A stretch of DNA of 64,000 nt from Stichopus chloronotus (lineage: Eukaryota > Echinodermata > Holothuroidea > Aspidochirotida > Stichopodidae), in contig CM037833.1 in assembly GCA_021234535.1 (NCBI GenBank), positions 19,877,738 to 19,941,737 of the forward strand, in the 5' to 3' direction. How positions within the stretch are numbered: position 1 is the first letter of the stretch; each line of letters opens with the position of its first letter. Positions 24,100 to 36,900 of the stretch are shown in pieces. The notes under the pieces were generated by a model that saw only the letters and a list, made by a program, of their open reading frames with translations, searched no databases and had not been told where the DNA came from. The translations under genes and the position numbers were made by a program.

Positions 24100-25939
24100 C
24101 ATATTTATTTATTTCCGCTATTTTAAGTTGCCCGATCTTCAGGCGCTTGACATTTGACATTACAAGTAAATTGATAAAGTGCCAGGTGACAGATAGCAAC
24201 TTAGGGAAAAACTTATGTCATGCCTACTTTAGAACAGAGAAACAACTTAACAATTATACTCCATTACAGAGACACAAAGACGATGTGTCGTCACGGGTTA
24301 AACTTAACTTTTTGAATGTCTACAGGTAGAAACAAATTCCAAACTCTTGTTAAGAGTTGCATACCCTATTGCACACATGATAAAGAACTTTTCCAAGAGG
24401 CAAAGGTAACATCATTTTATTAAACTACTGTTGGACTTTGCTTAAGAAATCTCCAACTACTGGTGAATGGTACACTTTTCTCTTTCAATGACCATGTACT
24501 TGCTAACGGCGGTGCTGTGTTTGTATTTGTTATTATTAAATATGGTGATGTCATTTCTCCATCTGTTTTAAAACGGGGTCTCAGTAAGACCTACGTAAGT
24601 TTCTGCATCAGGTGATTTTGTTACGGTACCTTGGTACACGACCCCGTCTGTAAACATTTGCCTGGCCTGGGGCAAGATGCTTTGTTTCTACAATGACAAA
24701 GATTGATGTTTCGGGGGGGTTGAGATAGAAGGGATTTATTATCAGCGTTGATGTTTTATTTAACGTTGTCCGAGCAGGAGTAACTGACTTTAAAGATGTT
24801 TCGGTTCAAGAATTGTATGAAATTTATTGGTGGGTGGGAATGTCTATCGACAAATTTGATAAATTCCTTTCCGATGTTAGAGGCAACACCCTTGTTGAAC
24901 GGGGGTTGAACCAGATGAGAATTTCGTTTTCGCTGTCTTCGTTTATGGGTTGTATTAGCTTGGTACGTTAGTTGGTAGGAGTATCTGCTATTCTTTAATG
25001 CCTGCTGGTAGAGGAATGGGCACATTAAATAACTGTACGAGTGAAGGCGTCTGTTGCTGGCGTCGGGGATGTTGTTAGTATTGATGGCGGGTAGTTGGAT
25101 TTGGCATGCACATGCAAGGGGGTATTATTGGCTTGGGCGTAAGGGTAGTAATCATTTTTGGTGAGTTTCAAAGTCAGGTCAAGATAATTAACAAATTTAA
25201 GGTCAGCGCCGACGGTGATACTTAGATTATATTTAACAAAGATAGTACACGCCTGTGTAATATATTGGCCTACATTGCAGTAGTCAATTAAAGGTTAATC
25301 AACGCTGGATCCTGTAGTAGCTGCAGGATAATACACGATCGGGGGTACGATGCAAGCGATGCACTGAGGGCGCAGCCCCCCGATTGCATCCGGCGAATTC
25401 ATTTACCACTGACAGAATCACTGTGTTGTTGTTGTTACGAACATTAAGGTGCATTTACAGTTTACTTTTTAACAGACTTAGGCCCTAGGTCTACGTAACG
25501 TTAGATCTTCGAACTTCAAATCAAACGTTATTTCACTATTAGGCCTACTAGTAATATCATTAGCCATTGTTTTGGGTAAGACATAGCAAACTGAAAAAAC
25601 ACTGTCGATCTAGGATTTTATTTGTATTAATCAGCAGGTAATTGACCGTGGTTTATCCTCGTGGTTTATCAACGGATAACCCACGGCCACCTGACTGAAA
25701 TGAGCCAACAGGAGTGTGCCCTTGTTTCCGGGTGGGATTGAGGACCGAAACAATAGAATTTAGGTCCTTTGAAGAAAATTCAATAGATTTCTCCGGTCCT
25801 CTTAAGATTACTAATAGACAGTCTATTGTGTAGGTTAGGAAGAAAAAAACAATAGAAAGCACAATGAGGTCCTCGGAACTAATGGAAAACAAAGCTCTGT
25901 GTGTGTGGGTGTGAGTTCAGACCTGTCCAAATTGTTTTT
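24100..25939. other. Intergenic
   Basis: No gene is recognised. A short GC-richer patch at about 25335-25395 (with gggcgcagccccccga) stands out against the AT-rich surroundings but has no interpretable structure. Confidence 0.5.
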
Positions 25940-27115
25940 TTCTTTCAGAATAGTTTAAAAAGCATATGAGCGATTAAGTTGAAACTTCGTCAGGTCGTGC
26001 ATGATGCCAATATGTGCAAGATGCATTAGTTGTATCTTAAATCGAGGCAAATTTGCTGATTAGAAAAAAAAAGTCAATTTTGCCCCAAAATTGCTATTTC
26101 CAGCATATCTTGAGAAGTATTTGAGCATTTAATCCAAAATGTTGCAAAAACTTACATGAGAGTGAAAAATTTCAAGGTATATCACTTTTGTAGTAGAGAG
26201 AACGAAAGTTGTTGATTTTTGAGAAAAAAAAGCCAATTTTGACCCAAATTTGTATTTCCAGCATATCTTGAGAATTATTAGATCAATTAAGTTACAGTTT
26301 TGTAAGTACCTACCTGAGAACACATTGTTCAACATAACATTACCGTAATGGTAAATCGAGTCAAATTTGCTGATTTTTTAGAAAGAAAGCCAACTTTGCC
26401 CCAAAATTGCTATTTCCAGCATATCTTGAGAAGTATTTGAGCATTTAATGCAAAAATTGCAAAAACTTACCTGAGAATGAAATATTCAAGGTATATCACT
26501 TTTGCAGTAAAGAGAGTGACATTTGCTGATTTTTTAGAAAAAAAGCCAATTTTGCCCCAAAATTTGTATTTCCAGCATATCTTGAGAACTATTACACCAA
26601 TTAATTTAAAGTTTTGTAACTACTTAGCTGAGAACACACACATTGTGCAACATAATATTACTGTAATGGTAAATCCAGGGTAATTTGCTGATTTTTTAGG
26701 GAAAAAAGCCAATTTCGCCCCAAAATTTGTATTTCCAGCATATCTTTGAGAACTATTAGACCAACTATCGCTACGTTTTGTAAGGACTTACCTGAAAACA
26801 CATAGTTCAACATTTAATTACTGTAATGGTGAATAAAATGAATTTGGCTGATTTCTGAGGAAAAACGGCCAATTTTGGCTCAAAATTTGTATTTCAGCAT
26901 ATCTTGAGAACTATTAGATCAATTAACTTAAAGCTATGTAAGGGCTTACCTGAGAAGACATTGTGCAGCATAATATTAATGTAATGTTAAATCCAGTGAA
27001 ATCTCAGTGCTGATATTTCAGACAGCTAATTTTACCTCAAGATTGGTATTTCCAGCATATGTTGAGAGCTAATCGAGCATTAAACACAAAATTTGCAATT
27101 TTTGCAAGGCTGTTC
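25940..27115 (+). repeat. Satellite-like tandem array, ~158-bp unit, seven main copies
   Basis: The word cagcatatcttgaga (with small changes) recurs at 26101, 26259, 26417, 26573, 26736, 26895 and 27053, spacing 156-163 bases. Each unit also repeats a 'tttgctgatttttta' block, a 'gccaattttgccccaaaat' block, and an 'acttacctgagaa' block. A degenerate partial unit precedes the array (from about 25940) and another follows to about 27200. The units alternate somewhat between an 'agtatttgagcatttaa' and an 'attagatcaattaa' subtype. The array directly adjoins R1 copy 2. Short frames inside it are products of the repeat. Confidence 0.92.
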
Positions 27116-27261
27116 CTATGAAAACAGTAACGAAGATACAGTATATCACTCTTATAGTAATAAACGTGAAATTGTATGATTGCTTGGTAAAAAATAGAGC
27201 CAGTTTCCTGGTCAACAGACACCACCTTTTAACTTTTGCCAAAACATCTTTAGCAGAACTA

Positions 27262-27725
27262 ACCCCTGTAGGTATGAGAACGTTAGTTTTAAGTCAATAA
27301 TTGTAGCAGAACCAGGTCCTGCACAGGTAAATAGGACACTCATGTGAATATAACCATGTGGGGATGCTCTTATATCCTGCTCCTAACTGTAGCTACTAAG
27401 CCTAACCAATATGGAATAACCAAATGTTATAATTACGTTATGTAGCTTAATATGCACAGTTACTTTTGAGACGTTACTGTTACTTTAGCCTACGTAGTGG
27501 CACCGGGCTATAGGCTTTAGCTTGCAGTAGATATCAATGTTATCATTTTATGTTGTTTTCTGCTTACCACTATTTCATGTTCGAAGAATATCAGTGCCAG
27601 GGCAGGCACTTGGTGACATGTGGTTGCAATAAACTGTTACAAATTCCCATGTGCAGGCCCTGTATCGAAATCAATGCATGTTAGCGATGAGATATGCAAC
27701 TCCGTGGATTGCCCTCTTGTTCTTT
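27262..27725 (+). repeat. Dispersed repeat R1, copy 2
   Basis: Same-orientation homologue of 3272-3795, ending at the same 'gattgccctcttgtt' boundary. It lies immediately downstream of the 158-bp array, so the array may be an internal tandem region of the same element. Confidence 0.75.
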
Positions 27726-28928
27726 TGTTTGTTGGTTTTTCTGTCGCCATTCCCTGAGCTTTGTAAATATTTTTGGGTTGAGCACATGTTTGTACTAGAT
27801 TTTGATTTTTTTAGAGACAGAGAGATTTTTTGCCCGAATTTAGTCTCTTACTGAAGTCTGAGAGGGATTCCTATCTAAGCGGAGGGCCACGATGAGAAAT
27901 TGTGTAACGTACAGTAGCGAACAAAAAAGTTGAGCATTTGCAAACTCTTCAGATAGTCGAAGTGGCGTTTCCAGAGTGTTCTAGGGTAAACGTCTCTACC
28001 CTTAAAAAGAGATATCAACAATTTATCTGTCAACAATTTGAAAAACAATCTATGAAAATTGTAAGTACATGTATGGGAATTTCCAGAAAAACGGCTCCGA
28101 AGAGGGCTCAAAATCCTCAGCCATGTTGTGAAAAAAAAAAAAAAAAACTGTTGTGGGCTAGGCAGAAGATGAGCATGAGTAGAAATTGCCACAGCGTCGC
28201 CAGAATTCCAATGACTGAAGGTATATATTGCCTACACGTCGTCGATATGACATATAGAGGGCCTACCCAGCGTTTTCAGCAGTCGGTGAGGGCCTGGTCA
28301 GAGACCGGAGGGGTTTTGCGCGAAAAGTACTCTCTAAACGGTATGGATACCATGTCTTCGATTCCTCATTTAGTGAGAAAACATCATTCTGTGCAAAATA
28401 GTAAGAATTTGGATACCTCTTGTCTAGAATATTTACGCCATCGTTTTTCCTGGAAAGTTAATTCAACAACTTTTACTGTCTAACACTAGCAAGTTTTACT
28501 AACTACTTGTAGATATATTCAGCACATTTAATCTTCTTTTCGATAAACTTCGCGGGGATCCTGTCTGTAATTTATGGTAAGCTAAGTCGCATACTGTATT
28601 CAGTGCAAAGTTTGCAAGGGAACATTTTAGGGGAAACACATAGAAGTTTTGGGTAAAAAGTTTAATGAACAATACTCATCAAAAACTATGAGAAACACTC
28701 ACTTTTCTAGAACCTTATACCGTAATATGTTTTAGAAACTAACTTTTCAGGAAATTTGAACTTAGAATACAGCAATTATAAAATCAGTCACTGATAAAAA
28801 GATTTTACCATACACAGTTAACATTAAAAAATTTTAAGTTGATAATGGTATATCAGAGCTGTTTTCGTTACACCACGTAAAACACGGAGTGTGAATTTCA
28901 TGGATATTTTTTTTTTCATTAATTATAG
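27726..28928. other. Intergenic, one unrecognised frame
   Basis: A 181-codon plus frame at 27938-28483 crosses a poly-A run near 28130-28147. It shows no signal peptide, membrane span or known motif, and the composition looks random. I do not call a gene here. Confidence 0.4.
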
Positions 28929-28997
28929 TTTCTTCGAAAGAAACAGCAAGTCCACTATCAACCGATGTATCCCTTGTAACTTTGTCCGAACGGCAAG
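28929..28997 (+). CDS. Candidate small exon, Ser/Thr-rich
   Basis: A 69-base segment is bounded by an acceptor (ttaattatag) and a strong donor (GTAAGT). Read with phase 1 at both ends, it is open and encodes about 23 mostly Ser/Thr/acidic residues, as in juxtamembrane linkers. It lies upstream of kinase-like segments on the same strand. No homology is certain, and the exon is supported only by splice sites and phase symmetry. Confidence 0.25.
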
Positions 28998-29451
28998 GTA
29001 AGTCAGTCAATCCCTTAACTTTATATACTATTACTCATTTATTACCCACTTTTCTTACCCATTAACTAATATACCATGGCAAACAAAACACGAAGTGGAA
29101 AATGCTAGGATTTGGGATGTGTAGGTGAGTCTAACGTTGGTATATGAACACCTAAGTTCGTCACGAGGAATTCCCTTATATTTATTATTATCTTTTTTCA
29201 GCGTAGTGACAACAACAAAAGTGTGGGCGATATTGGTAACAATCATGTCCAACTACCATTCAGAAAGTTAGCCTTAGTATTTCTCTTTTAGAAAATGTGG
29301 GGGGAACAGTTGATACCATTTTCCCATTCATCGAAATATGGGGGGACATGTCGCCTAGTTTACCAACCCCCCCCCCCACATTGACGCCCTTGTGCAGAAA
29401 GATGGTTTTGTTAAAGGGTTGTGATATACGGTAGCGCTATGCTAAGTGTGT

Positions 29452-30500
29452 AGGCCTCCAGTGCACTGTACACTGTTCGTATATCACATCTTTCACATTA
29501 TACGGGTGGCTGCCTTGCGTGAACACCTGGGAAGACATATTACTATTTCAGCCACACTGGAAAGCATGTTACGCCGAATATCTTTAGTTTCATTTAAAGA
29601 GCTCACATGGCGTGTCCTTGACATAGCGCTTGTGAATATTACCTTCGAATACAAATCTGCTTTTTTAACTTTTTCTTTAAACAGTAGGTATATTTTAGCA
29701 TTATCCTGCTCATCAAATAAAAAAAGTGCCCCATTTTACATTTCAGAACCATTGTAAGGCAAACTATATCCCAAAGAAGACGGTGAAACTTCTCAACTTA
29801 GACCGCACTCTCAAGCAAGTGATACATAGATGCAAACAATTAAAAATTTGAAAATTTGGTGTGAAAATATCCGCATGGAAATTTCTAGCTGTTTATTGCC
29901 AATTCTAGGGAAAAAAAAACATTTTTTTCAATCCCTGTGGTATATTGGTATATAGTATTAGCATATCTAATGGGTATGTAAGTATGTCCATCATAGGTTT
30001 CTGCAGATTTCGCGTAATTAAAAGTTTTCGTGTTTATTTCCTTGACTAGCACACAACATGGTCGTTATTCACAATGAAGCGTCGACCTTTCTGATGAACT
30101 TTCTTGTAAATTTGCAGTTAAATGTCTTCCACAACGAAGATCGGCCAAATAACTACTTTTGCCAATCCCTCATTGACTATTTATTCGCCAGTCCAGTCAT
30201 CAGATTCCCCAGTCTTGTAATTTTGCCCCACGATATGACTCGGACATAGGACTCGCAATCCTTTATTTGATTAAGAGCAATTCTCCTTGACCTGACCTTA
30301 TTGTTTTCAGGGACTCTGCAAAACTGTGTCCTAACTCATTATTATCAACTGAAAGATTTTTTTTAATTTTTATATGTTAGTCAAGCCCCCCCCCCCCAAA
30401 AAAAACGGCTTTTTTTATTGCTTAACAAAACAAGTTTCATTCTTGGCTTCAGAAACGTTATCCCTAACTTTGGTACCTCACGAACAAGAGAAAAATCCGC
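29452..30500 (+). pseudogene. Scattered kinase-like segments, probably a decayed receptor-kinase copy
   Basis: Three plus-strand pieces resemble the kinase domain of the minus-strand gene in the correct order. (1) 29500-29640 encodes REHL...ATLESML followed by FKELTWRVLDIAL, comparable with NEHL...TLDERL and the alpha-E helix of the other gene. (2) 30051-30249 encodes VVIHNEASTFLMNFLVN, comparable with the catalytic-loop segment FLHPALSTKKIL. (3) About 30430-30480 encodes SFLASETL, comparable with the SFSPETW of the activation-segment end. Clear Gly-loop, beta-3 and C-lobe exons were not found, and splice phases do not connect well. It could be a decayed copy, a very divergent gene, or partly chance. 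It points tail-to-tail at the intact minus-strand gene. Confidence 0.35.
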
Positions 30501-30826
30501 ATCAGACTGAACACAATCCATTCTTAAGCATCATCCAATCAAAGCATTGCAAAGTGACTCCTTTACGAATGATGACTTACTGCATGGTTATCATCAGACG
30601 TAGATGGCCATGATGCAAGTACTGCAGTGACTGAGATTATTCTCACAGATATCTGTGCCACCGCTACTTTTCAGTCTCACATAACGAGAGTATGGTACTA
30701 ACGAGCATAAAGGTACACTGTGATCGTCTTTAGTAACTTAATTGCTAGGCATTTGTAGCAGACTATCAAAAGAAACAGGCATCGTCGTATATTCGGTTTC
30801 AGATACACTGCTTTTGTAAGCTTGAT

Positions 30827-30911
30827 TTATGCCAGAAACGAGTCCCTTAGTTGATTTATTGATGGCCGTTTAGATGCATCTACATGCCAGCAATCACGAA
30901 AGATGCTGCCT
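30827..30911 (-). CDS. Pseudokinase receptor exon 12: C-lobe end and stop
   Basis: 85 bases following a long pyrimidine tract (…tttctttccag), entering in phase 2. It encodes FRDCWHVDASKRPSINQL, the conserved CW(x)6RP motif, and stops with TAA shortly after. The protein thus has almost no C-terminal tail. An AATAAA hexamer for this gene lies about 410 bases on (near 30414-30419), which is uncertain. Confidence 0.88.
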
Positions 30912-33900
30912 CTGGAAAGAAAAAAAGGAAGATAGAGATAGAAAAAGAGAGTCCAGTGATTTGGTATCACCTAATTTGCATTTTAGTCTCAACATAATGG
31001 AAATGGTGAGAGCACTTTCGTCAATTGAAGTCAACGATAGCAAACCACACATCACACATCACACCACACTAAACAGCCGTCCCAGAGTATAAGGATACCT
31101 ACCCTTTATGTCCATTAATTTCTTCCCATGCGTCTGGGAGTTTGATTTTGGTTGCATCCTCTGTAGATACCATGTCGTTATCGGGAAATGGTTGAATACC
31201 TGTCAAGTACAAATGTAACGACTTTTGAAAAGTTGAGTAATTGCTATTTAGGTTTTTGTTAAGCAACAGAAAACTGGTAAGGGACACCTACCATATGATA
31301 ACACTTGCCAGATGACAACGGCGGTTGCCCACACGTCACTTGCACTTGTGTACTCACTTCGTTGCCAGGTCTCCGGAGAGAAACTGTTGAAGGAATTGGT
31401 AACCTTGGTGAAAAAAATAACATGAAGATAAAAATAAATATACATTCGTTGTCACGTTGTCACTAAAAATGTAGCATCTTGTGTTTTAGACGCACATTCT
31501 TTAAAGTTTGGTTATGATCTGTGTATTTTTCTTTTTTGCACTGCAATTTTGTCAACTCCGAAATCATAACTCAGTAAATCCACTGTACACAGGTTTTTAT
31601 TTACTTTTAGGGATAAAAATATCCAACGTTATTCTTTTCCATTGCATCTCAGGCTATATTATTTCTGTTGCTTCATTTTGCTGTGTAATTTACCACTGGC
31701 TTGGCCATGTTTGTAACCATCAACATTGCAAGATTTTAAAGGTCGTGTGACATGAAAATGACACTTTGGACTATTGGGTGAATTAGGCATTGAAAATGTT
31801 GGAAATAGTCACAATTCCATCCAAATCCGTCAAAGATTGACCAGTTTATAGGCAAATTAGTGTCTCACAGCTGTGTCATGAATACACATTGGGTTAAGTA
31901 TGCAACTTTGTGACGTCGATGGACTCCCATGATTTGTCTTATCTTGATCCTTTGTTTATGTGACCTTTATTTCAAGAACATTTGCGAATTTTATTTGCCT
32001 ATAGGATTTTATTTGGGAAGCATGTATTTTTCCTTAAGAAATTCGATATCACTGAAAAATATGAAGTTCGGTAATTAAGTAATTAAGACACAATATGTAG
32101 GCTTACAAAAGAAAAATTGATACTGTGCAACACTCCACTTCATCTGTTCTGATTTTTTTCAAACTTGGAAAAGTCATATCTAAAAAGTTAATAGGTATCA
32201 ACAAAATTCCAATGGATTTTTACTCAGAATTTTACTTTGCAACCTTTCCATAACAGTGCTCTTTTCCAGAAGCATGACAGACAACTTTTAAGTGTGCTTG
32301 CATCACACGATGTATAATTGTCTAAATACTACTATTCTGTGAGATTTTTTATTTTGCTCCGCTGTATGTGCTTGACTTTGCTCTGTGATAACTCCGTGAC
32401 ACACAGAAAAGATTATATACAACTTTCCTCTGAGTGTAGGCAATTAAACGATTGACCAATGTAGTTTGTAGTCTATTAATAGCACGGAACGATATCTTAA
32501 AACTAGAGGCTTAAAGAAATTTCTCAGGTTACAAATAATGTTTGTCTGTTTTATTTCTCGGTTAAAATGATTCCATCGGGACGAATAAATAACGAAAGAA
32601 GGTAAACAGTTCTCTCACCTTGTCATTACTACAACAGTGTATGTTACTCAGCATAGTCCACTACCTACAAACTGACCGCGCGATACCAAAATAAACTCTT
32701 AACGTTATTAGTATGGTTGTCTCTTTCGATTCACGTCATTTAAAGAATTATGGAACTGTATATGAATGACGTTTAAAGTGCGTCAAGTGCAGTGGATAAC
32801 CATCAACATTCGTTAGTAATTAATCTATTACTTGTTAGTAATTAACTTACAATTTTCATTGTCGTTTCCTTTATTACAAACAGCAGTTTTCTCATTAGCC
32901 CGACGACATTGTTTTTACTCACCTTTGGGATTTTTATTTTCGCAACATGAGGTGCGTCGTTCACAAGACAGAAATCGTAAAGTTTGCAAATTCCCTTTTT
33001 CGTTGTTAATATTTTCTTAGTTGATAAAGCTGGATGTAAAAACTGTTTCACAGAAAAATTAAGAGGAAGAATACATGGTCTCAATAACGCTGAATACAAT
33101 AGTCAAAGTCTGGACGTGGTTTACAGATTTCATTTTATAAATATGAATCAACTTGTTTCGGGCTTAAATATCAGGTTTTCATAAGCTAAATTTATTTCTC
33201 CTTTATTTATTTATTTATTTATTTATTTTATTTACTGAAACGTGCAACAGCAAGTTGCAACCGGATGTGGCCGCAAATTTAATTTGTTGAACCTTTGTTT
33301 TAGACATAGACATTGTCCCCCACAGTGCACTTAAGTGCCAACTCATCCCAGTATGACACTGCAGACCAACAAATTAATGACCACAACAACACTACGGAAC
33401 TCTACCATTCCATGCCATTCTTAACCACACCTGTTACAGTACCAGCCCGAACAAAGCCAAGCAGGCTTTACCATCCTGTGCGACGGTAAATCATACGACA
33501 TTAAACAGCACTATGTAATATCTTAAAACACCACTCAATGTAAGTGGCACCAATGGTATAACGTGTAAGATAGTGTCAAGTCGTACAAGATGGTACCATA
33601 CCTTGCCAAACATACATATACTTACACCATAGGAATGAATGACGTTCATTCCTCTTAAGATGCCAACAATATAAGTTGTCCGGTCGTCACTGAACATACG
33701 GGAAAGTCTACGAGAAAACTTCCCCTCAAGTTTATTCGTTTTACATAAGCGTTCGTCCAGTGTGTTACATGTAAGGTGTTCATTTATGAGGTAAAGATTC
33801 ACTGCAAAAACAAACAAAAAAAAACGACATAAAGGGTTAGTGTTGTGTAAAGGCAATTAAAAGAAAAGAGGTCGTTGTGACATGCATGTCAGAAAACCTT

Positions 33901-36900
33901 GGGCACTTTCCTCCCTCTAAATCGGATATTGGCATATCTCCTCAACAGACTCGAGGTTAAAATGATCTACACCTTGGCAAAATCAGTCAGAATGTACCCC
34001 ATTAGACAAAAGGAAAAAACGATACATTTCTCCTTAAGGTTTTTCATGTTGATGCCCCACACATGATTTCCAAATGTGTGTGTATGGTTTTTACTTGAAC
34101 GTGGAACGTTGTAAGCATTGGTCATATCCATCCATAACGTAATCTTTGTTACAATATTAGCTGGCATTAGAAATATATAAAGTATTACAGGCAACAGTGA
34201 ATTGATTGATCCTTTATCATATGTCTCATCAACGATGGTCACATACATTTTGACTGCAGCTTACCCGCAAGTGACTCGCAAATTGTAAAAACAGTAGTTG
34301 GTATTACACTCTTTTTTATTATTATAATTATTATATTGGTTCTTAGAAACTCACTTGGATCAATGTAAATTCCTGCTATTTTGACCAAGTTGTCAAGATC
34401 TGGAAGATCCAGAGCCCGTCTTACGTACTGATCCCAATGAATTCCGCCTCCGGTTAGCTCAGAATCTAGAATAATTGAACAGTCAAAGCAGAAATAAAGC
34501 CTTGAGCGGCAACCGATCGATAGTAACCTTCAAATGGCATTCGTTCATATACTTCATACGAATCCGTAACTCTTGACAGTGCATTATCGTTCGGATAACA
34601 CACGGTCAAGTTTAGTGTAATCATCTCACTCGGATGAATACAATGAAAACGTAGATCGACAGTGTTTTGTCGGCTGCTAACTCACACAAAACAATGGTTG
34701 CACTTTGTCAATTGCGAGTGAACATTGTTAACATGTAACTGATTGTGTTCACTAGACTTCCGGTTCCAGATTGTGTTTACTGTTCTCGGGATTCGTTATC
34801 AATGAAAATGGGGTTATCTACAAATGAAAATTTTCTTTCTTAATTTTCGTCTCGTTCATCAGAATTTATGTGCGCATCGTTTGCATCAAACCCCGATCGC
34901 AAATTAGCCTTTACTTAATTCACGGTCCAGAGTTGAGTAACCGTTCATTAAAGTAATTGCGTGTGTACTGAAAAACGGGAAAGATAAGATTATGTTTGAT
35001 CTTAACTTTTTCTTTATTTTTAAATACACGCGAGGTTGTACATGAACGGACTATGTCTTTCAATGAAGGAAAATGACAGTAGCTACTTCGAAAAGCAACG
35101 AGATTGGCATAAAAAACAGAAATCATATTTGAAAATTAACGGTTCTTACTACAACCGCCTACATAGTGAATATGCAACAGTACAGGTTTCACTAGTGTAT
35201 CAAAACCATACTACTCAAGTCGTGGCACCTTGATAGGTATCGTGAATTGTAGTATTTGGTGAAAGGAAACACTGTATCTACAAATAACCTACGAACTGAA
35301 CACAACCTTGCCCGCGGCGTCAGTGATCCTGAGTTGTAACTGAATATTTAATACTAGTATACTTCCCATTGGCTTGCTCAAAGCAGCACACAGTTGATTT
35401 GAATGAAAACTGTCAACCACTACGCTATCGTATTATACACTTTTTGTCGTTATGTTAGAAAATATATGGCAAAATTAACCAACTGAAACCTACTTATTTT
35501 CGCCGATTGTCTGAATGGTGTAATTAAAAAGCCTTACCACATTTTTGGAGATGAAAATTCAATGTTTTTACTTTTTGCCTACTCACGCAATCACTTTAAG
35601 AAAAAAACAAAGAGTACAAACTTTGACTTTTTCATGTGCATGGAAACGTCATCTTCATATTGAGGAAACATTTAAGTAACACGTTTTGTACCCGTGCAAC
35701 GATGTACCTGTAACTGTTGAGATTACAATATGTTTTTTGTTTTGATTGGGCAAAGTCATGGAACCGATCCACCTGTTGTATAATGGTCCCGATCGTAAAT
35801 TGTATATTCTGCATATATCATCTTCCCGAAACATCCTCTCCTCGGTGGGTTCTTGCTCCGAAAGTGAGTAAGCTATAAATAACAACATAAAACAAGGCAA
35901 ATCAACGAGATACTTGTTAAACATGTGAACTGTAAAGTGGAACACAAAAAATGAGGCAAATTCACGAGATATCATGCATGCATGGCAGCTCAATCAGTGG
36001 CTCCTTGGAAATTCGAGTTGTTTCTTTTTTCTGAGAGTGTTTTTTGAGTTGTTTCGATAGAGTTACCATTGTTTTATTTCTACACATGTCAAGTTTCTTT
36101 CATATACTAATGACGAAGTTGGTCAAACTAACATAAAGCAATGAATGATGAACGGTTTAAAACTGGTTTTGGAAACTTCATGACTTGACACCTACATTCA
36201 CATGAGCACAATCATTACATATGCACTTAGTACGAACAAGGACAACCAAACTCAAAGACACTGACACTTGGCACATCTTTTGGGAGCATGACTCATTCTG
36301 AACATGACCTGAACATGACTTATTATGCTAACTCTGAAAATAGTGATATGGCTATGTCTGTCGAAGGTCTCACAGATTTATCGATATAAATTTAATGTTC
36401 CGCCTTAAGTGTACCGTACTTTTCGTAATTTTGGATAGTATTGATAGTTCCGGGGAATGAATTCCTACATTACCCTCATTCCTACGTGTAATTTACATTA
36501 TTACAAAAGCTTTTTATCTAGACGACGTCCCTAGCCTCCACTCTCACATTCCACATGTTTTTTTTTTAACGGAAGCACCTACGTCGCCACTGATTGCTAC
36601 TGCTGCAGCGGAAGTAAGGACATTGCCATTTGAAGAGAAAGAAAACAAGTTGACACCCTGTGTCGATCTCAGTTACTAGTAGAGTAATACTGATTAAGTT
36701 ATCAAACTAATTTTACCTTTTTAAGAGGACAGGGACAACCATCTCTGCTTATGTTTGGATAAACATTAGACTTACCCATCTTTTATTCCTTGTCTTTTTT
36801 TTTCTTTTTTTAAGGTCGGAAAAGAACTTATGCCGGTTTTAAGCAGGGATAGAGAATTTGCATACGTCGGCATGTTGTGAATGGAGAGCAACAAGATGCC

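Noticed and set aside
27938..28483. 181-codon plus frame
   Set aside because: It crosses a poly-A run, has no signal, span or motif, and a competing frame is open on the other strand.
29055..29252. Minus frame with FVVVTTLKK, resembling a kinase beta-3 strand
   Set aside because: It is antisense to a strong plus-strand acceptor tract and has no adjoining kinase motifs on the minus strand.
33967..34252. Minus segment encoding MYVTIVDETYDKGSI, which resembles a kinase hinge
   Set aside because: Including it breaks the splice phase. Joining 34355 directly to 33801 keeps phase 1 and supplies a proper hinge (NLYLINEHL), so the resemblance is taken as chance.
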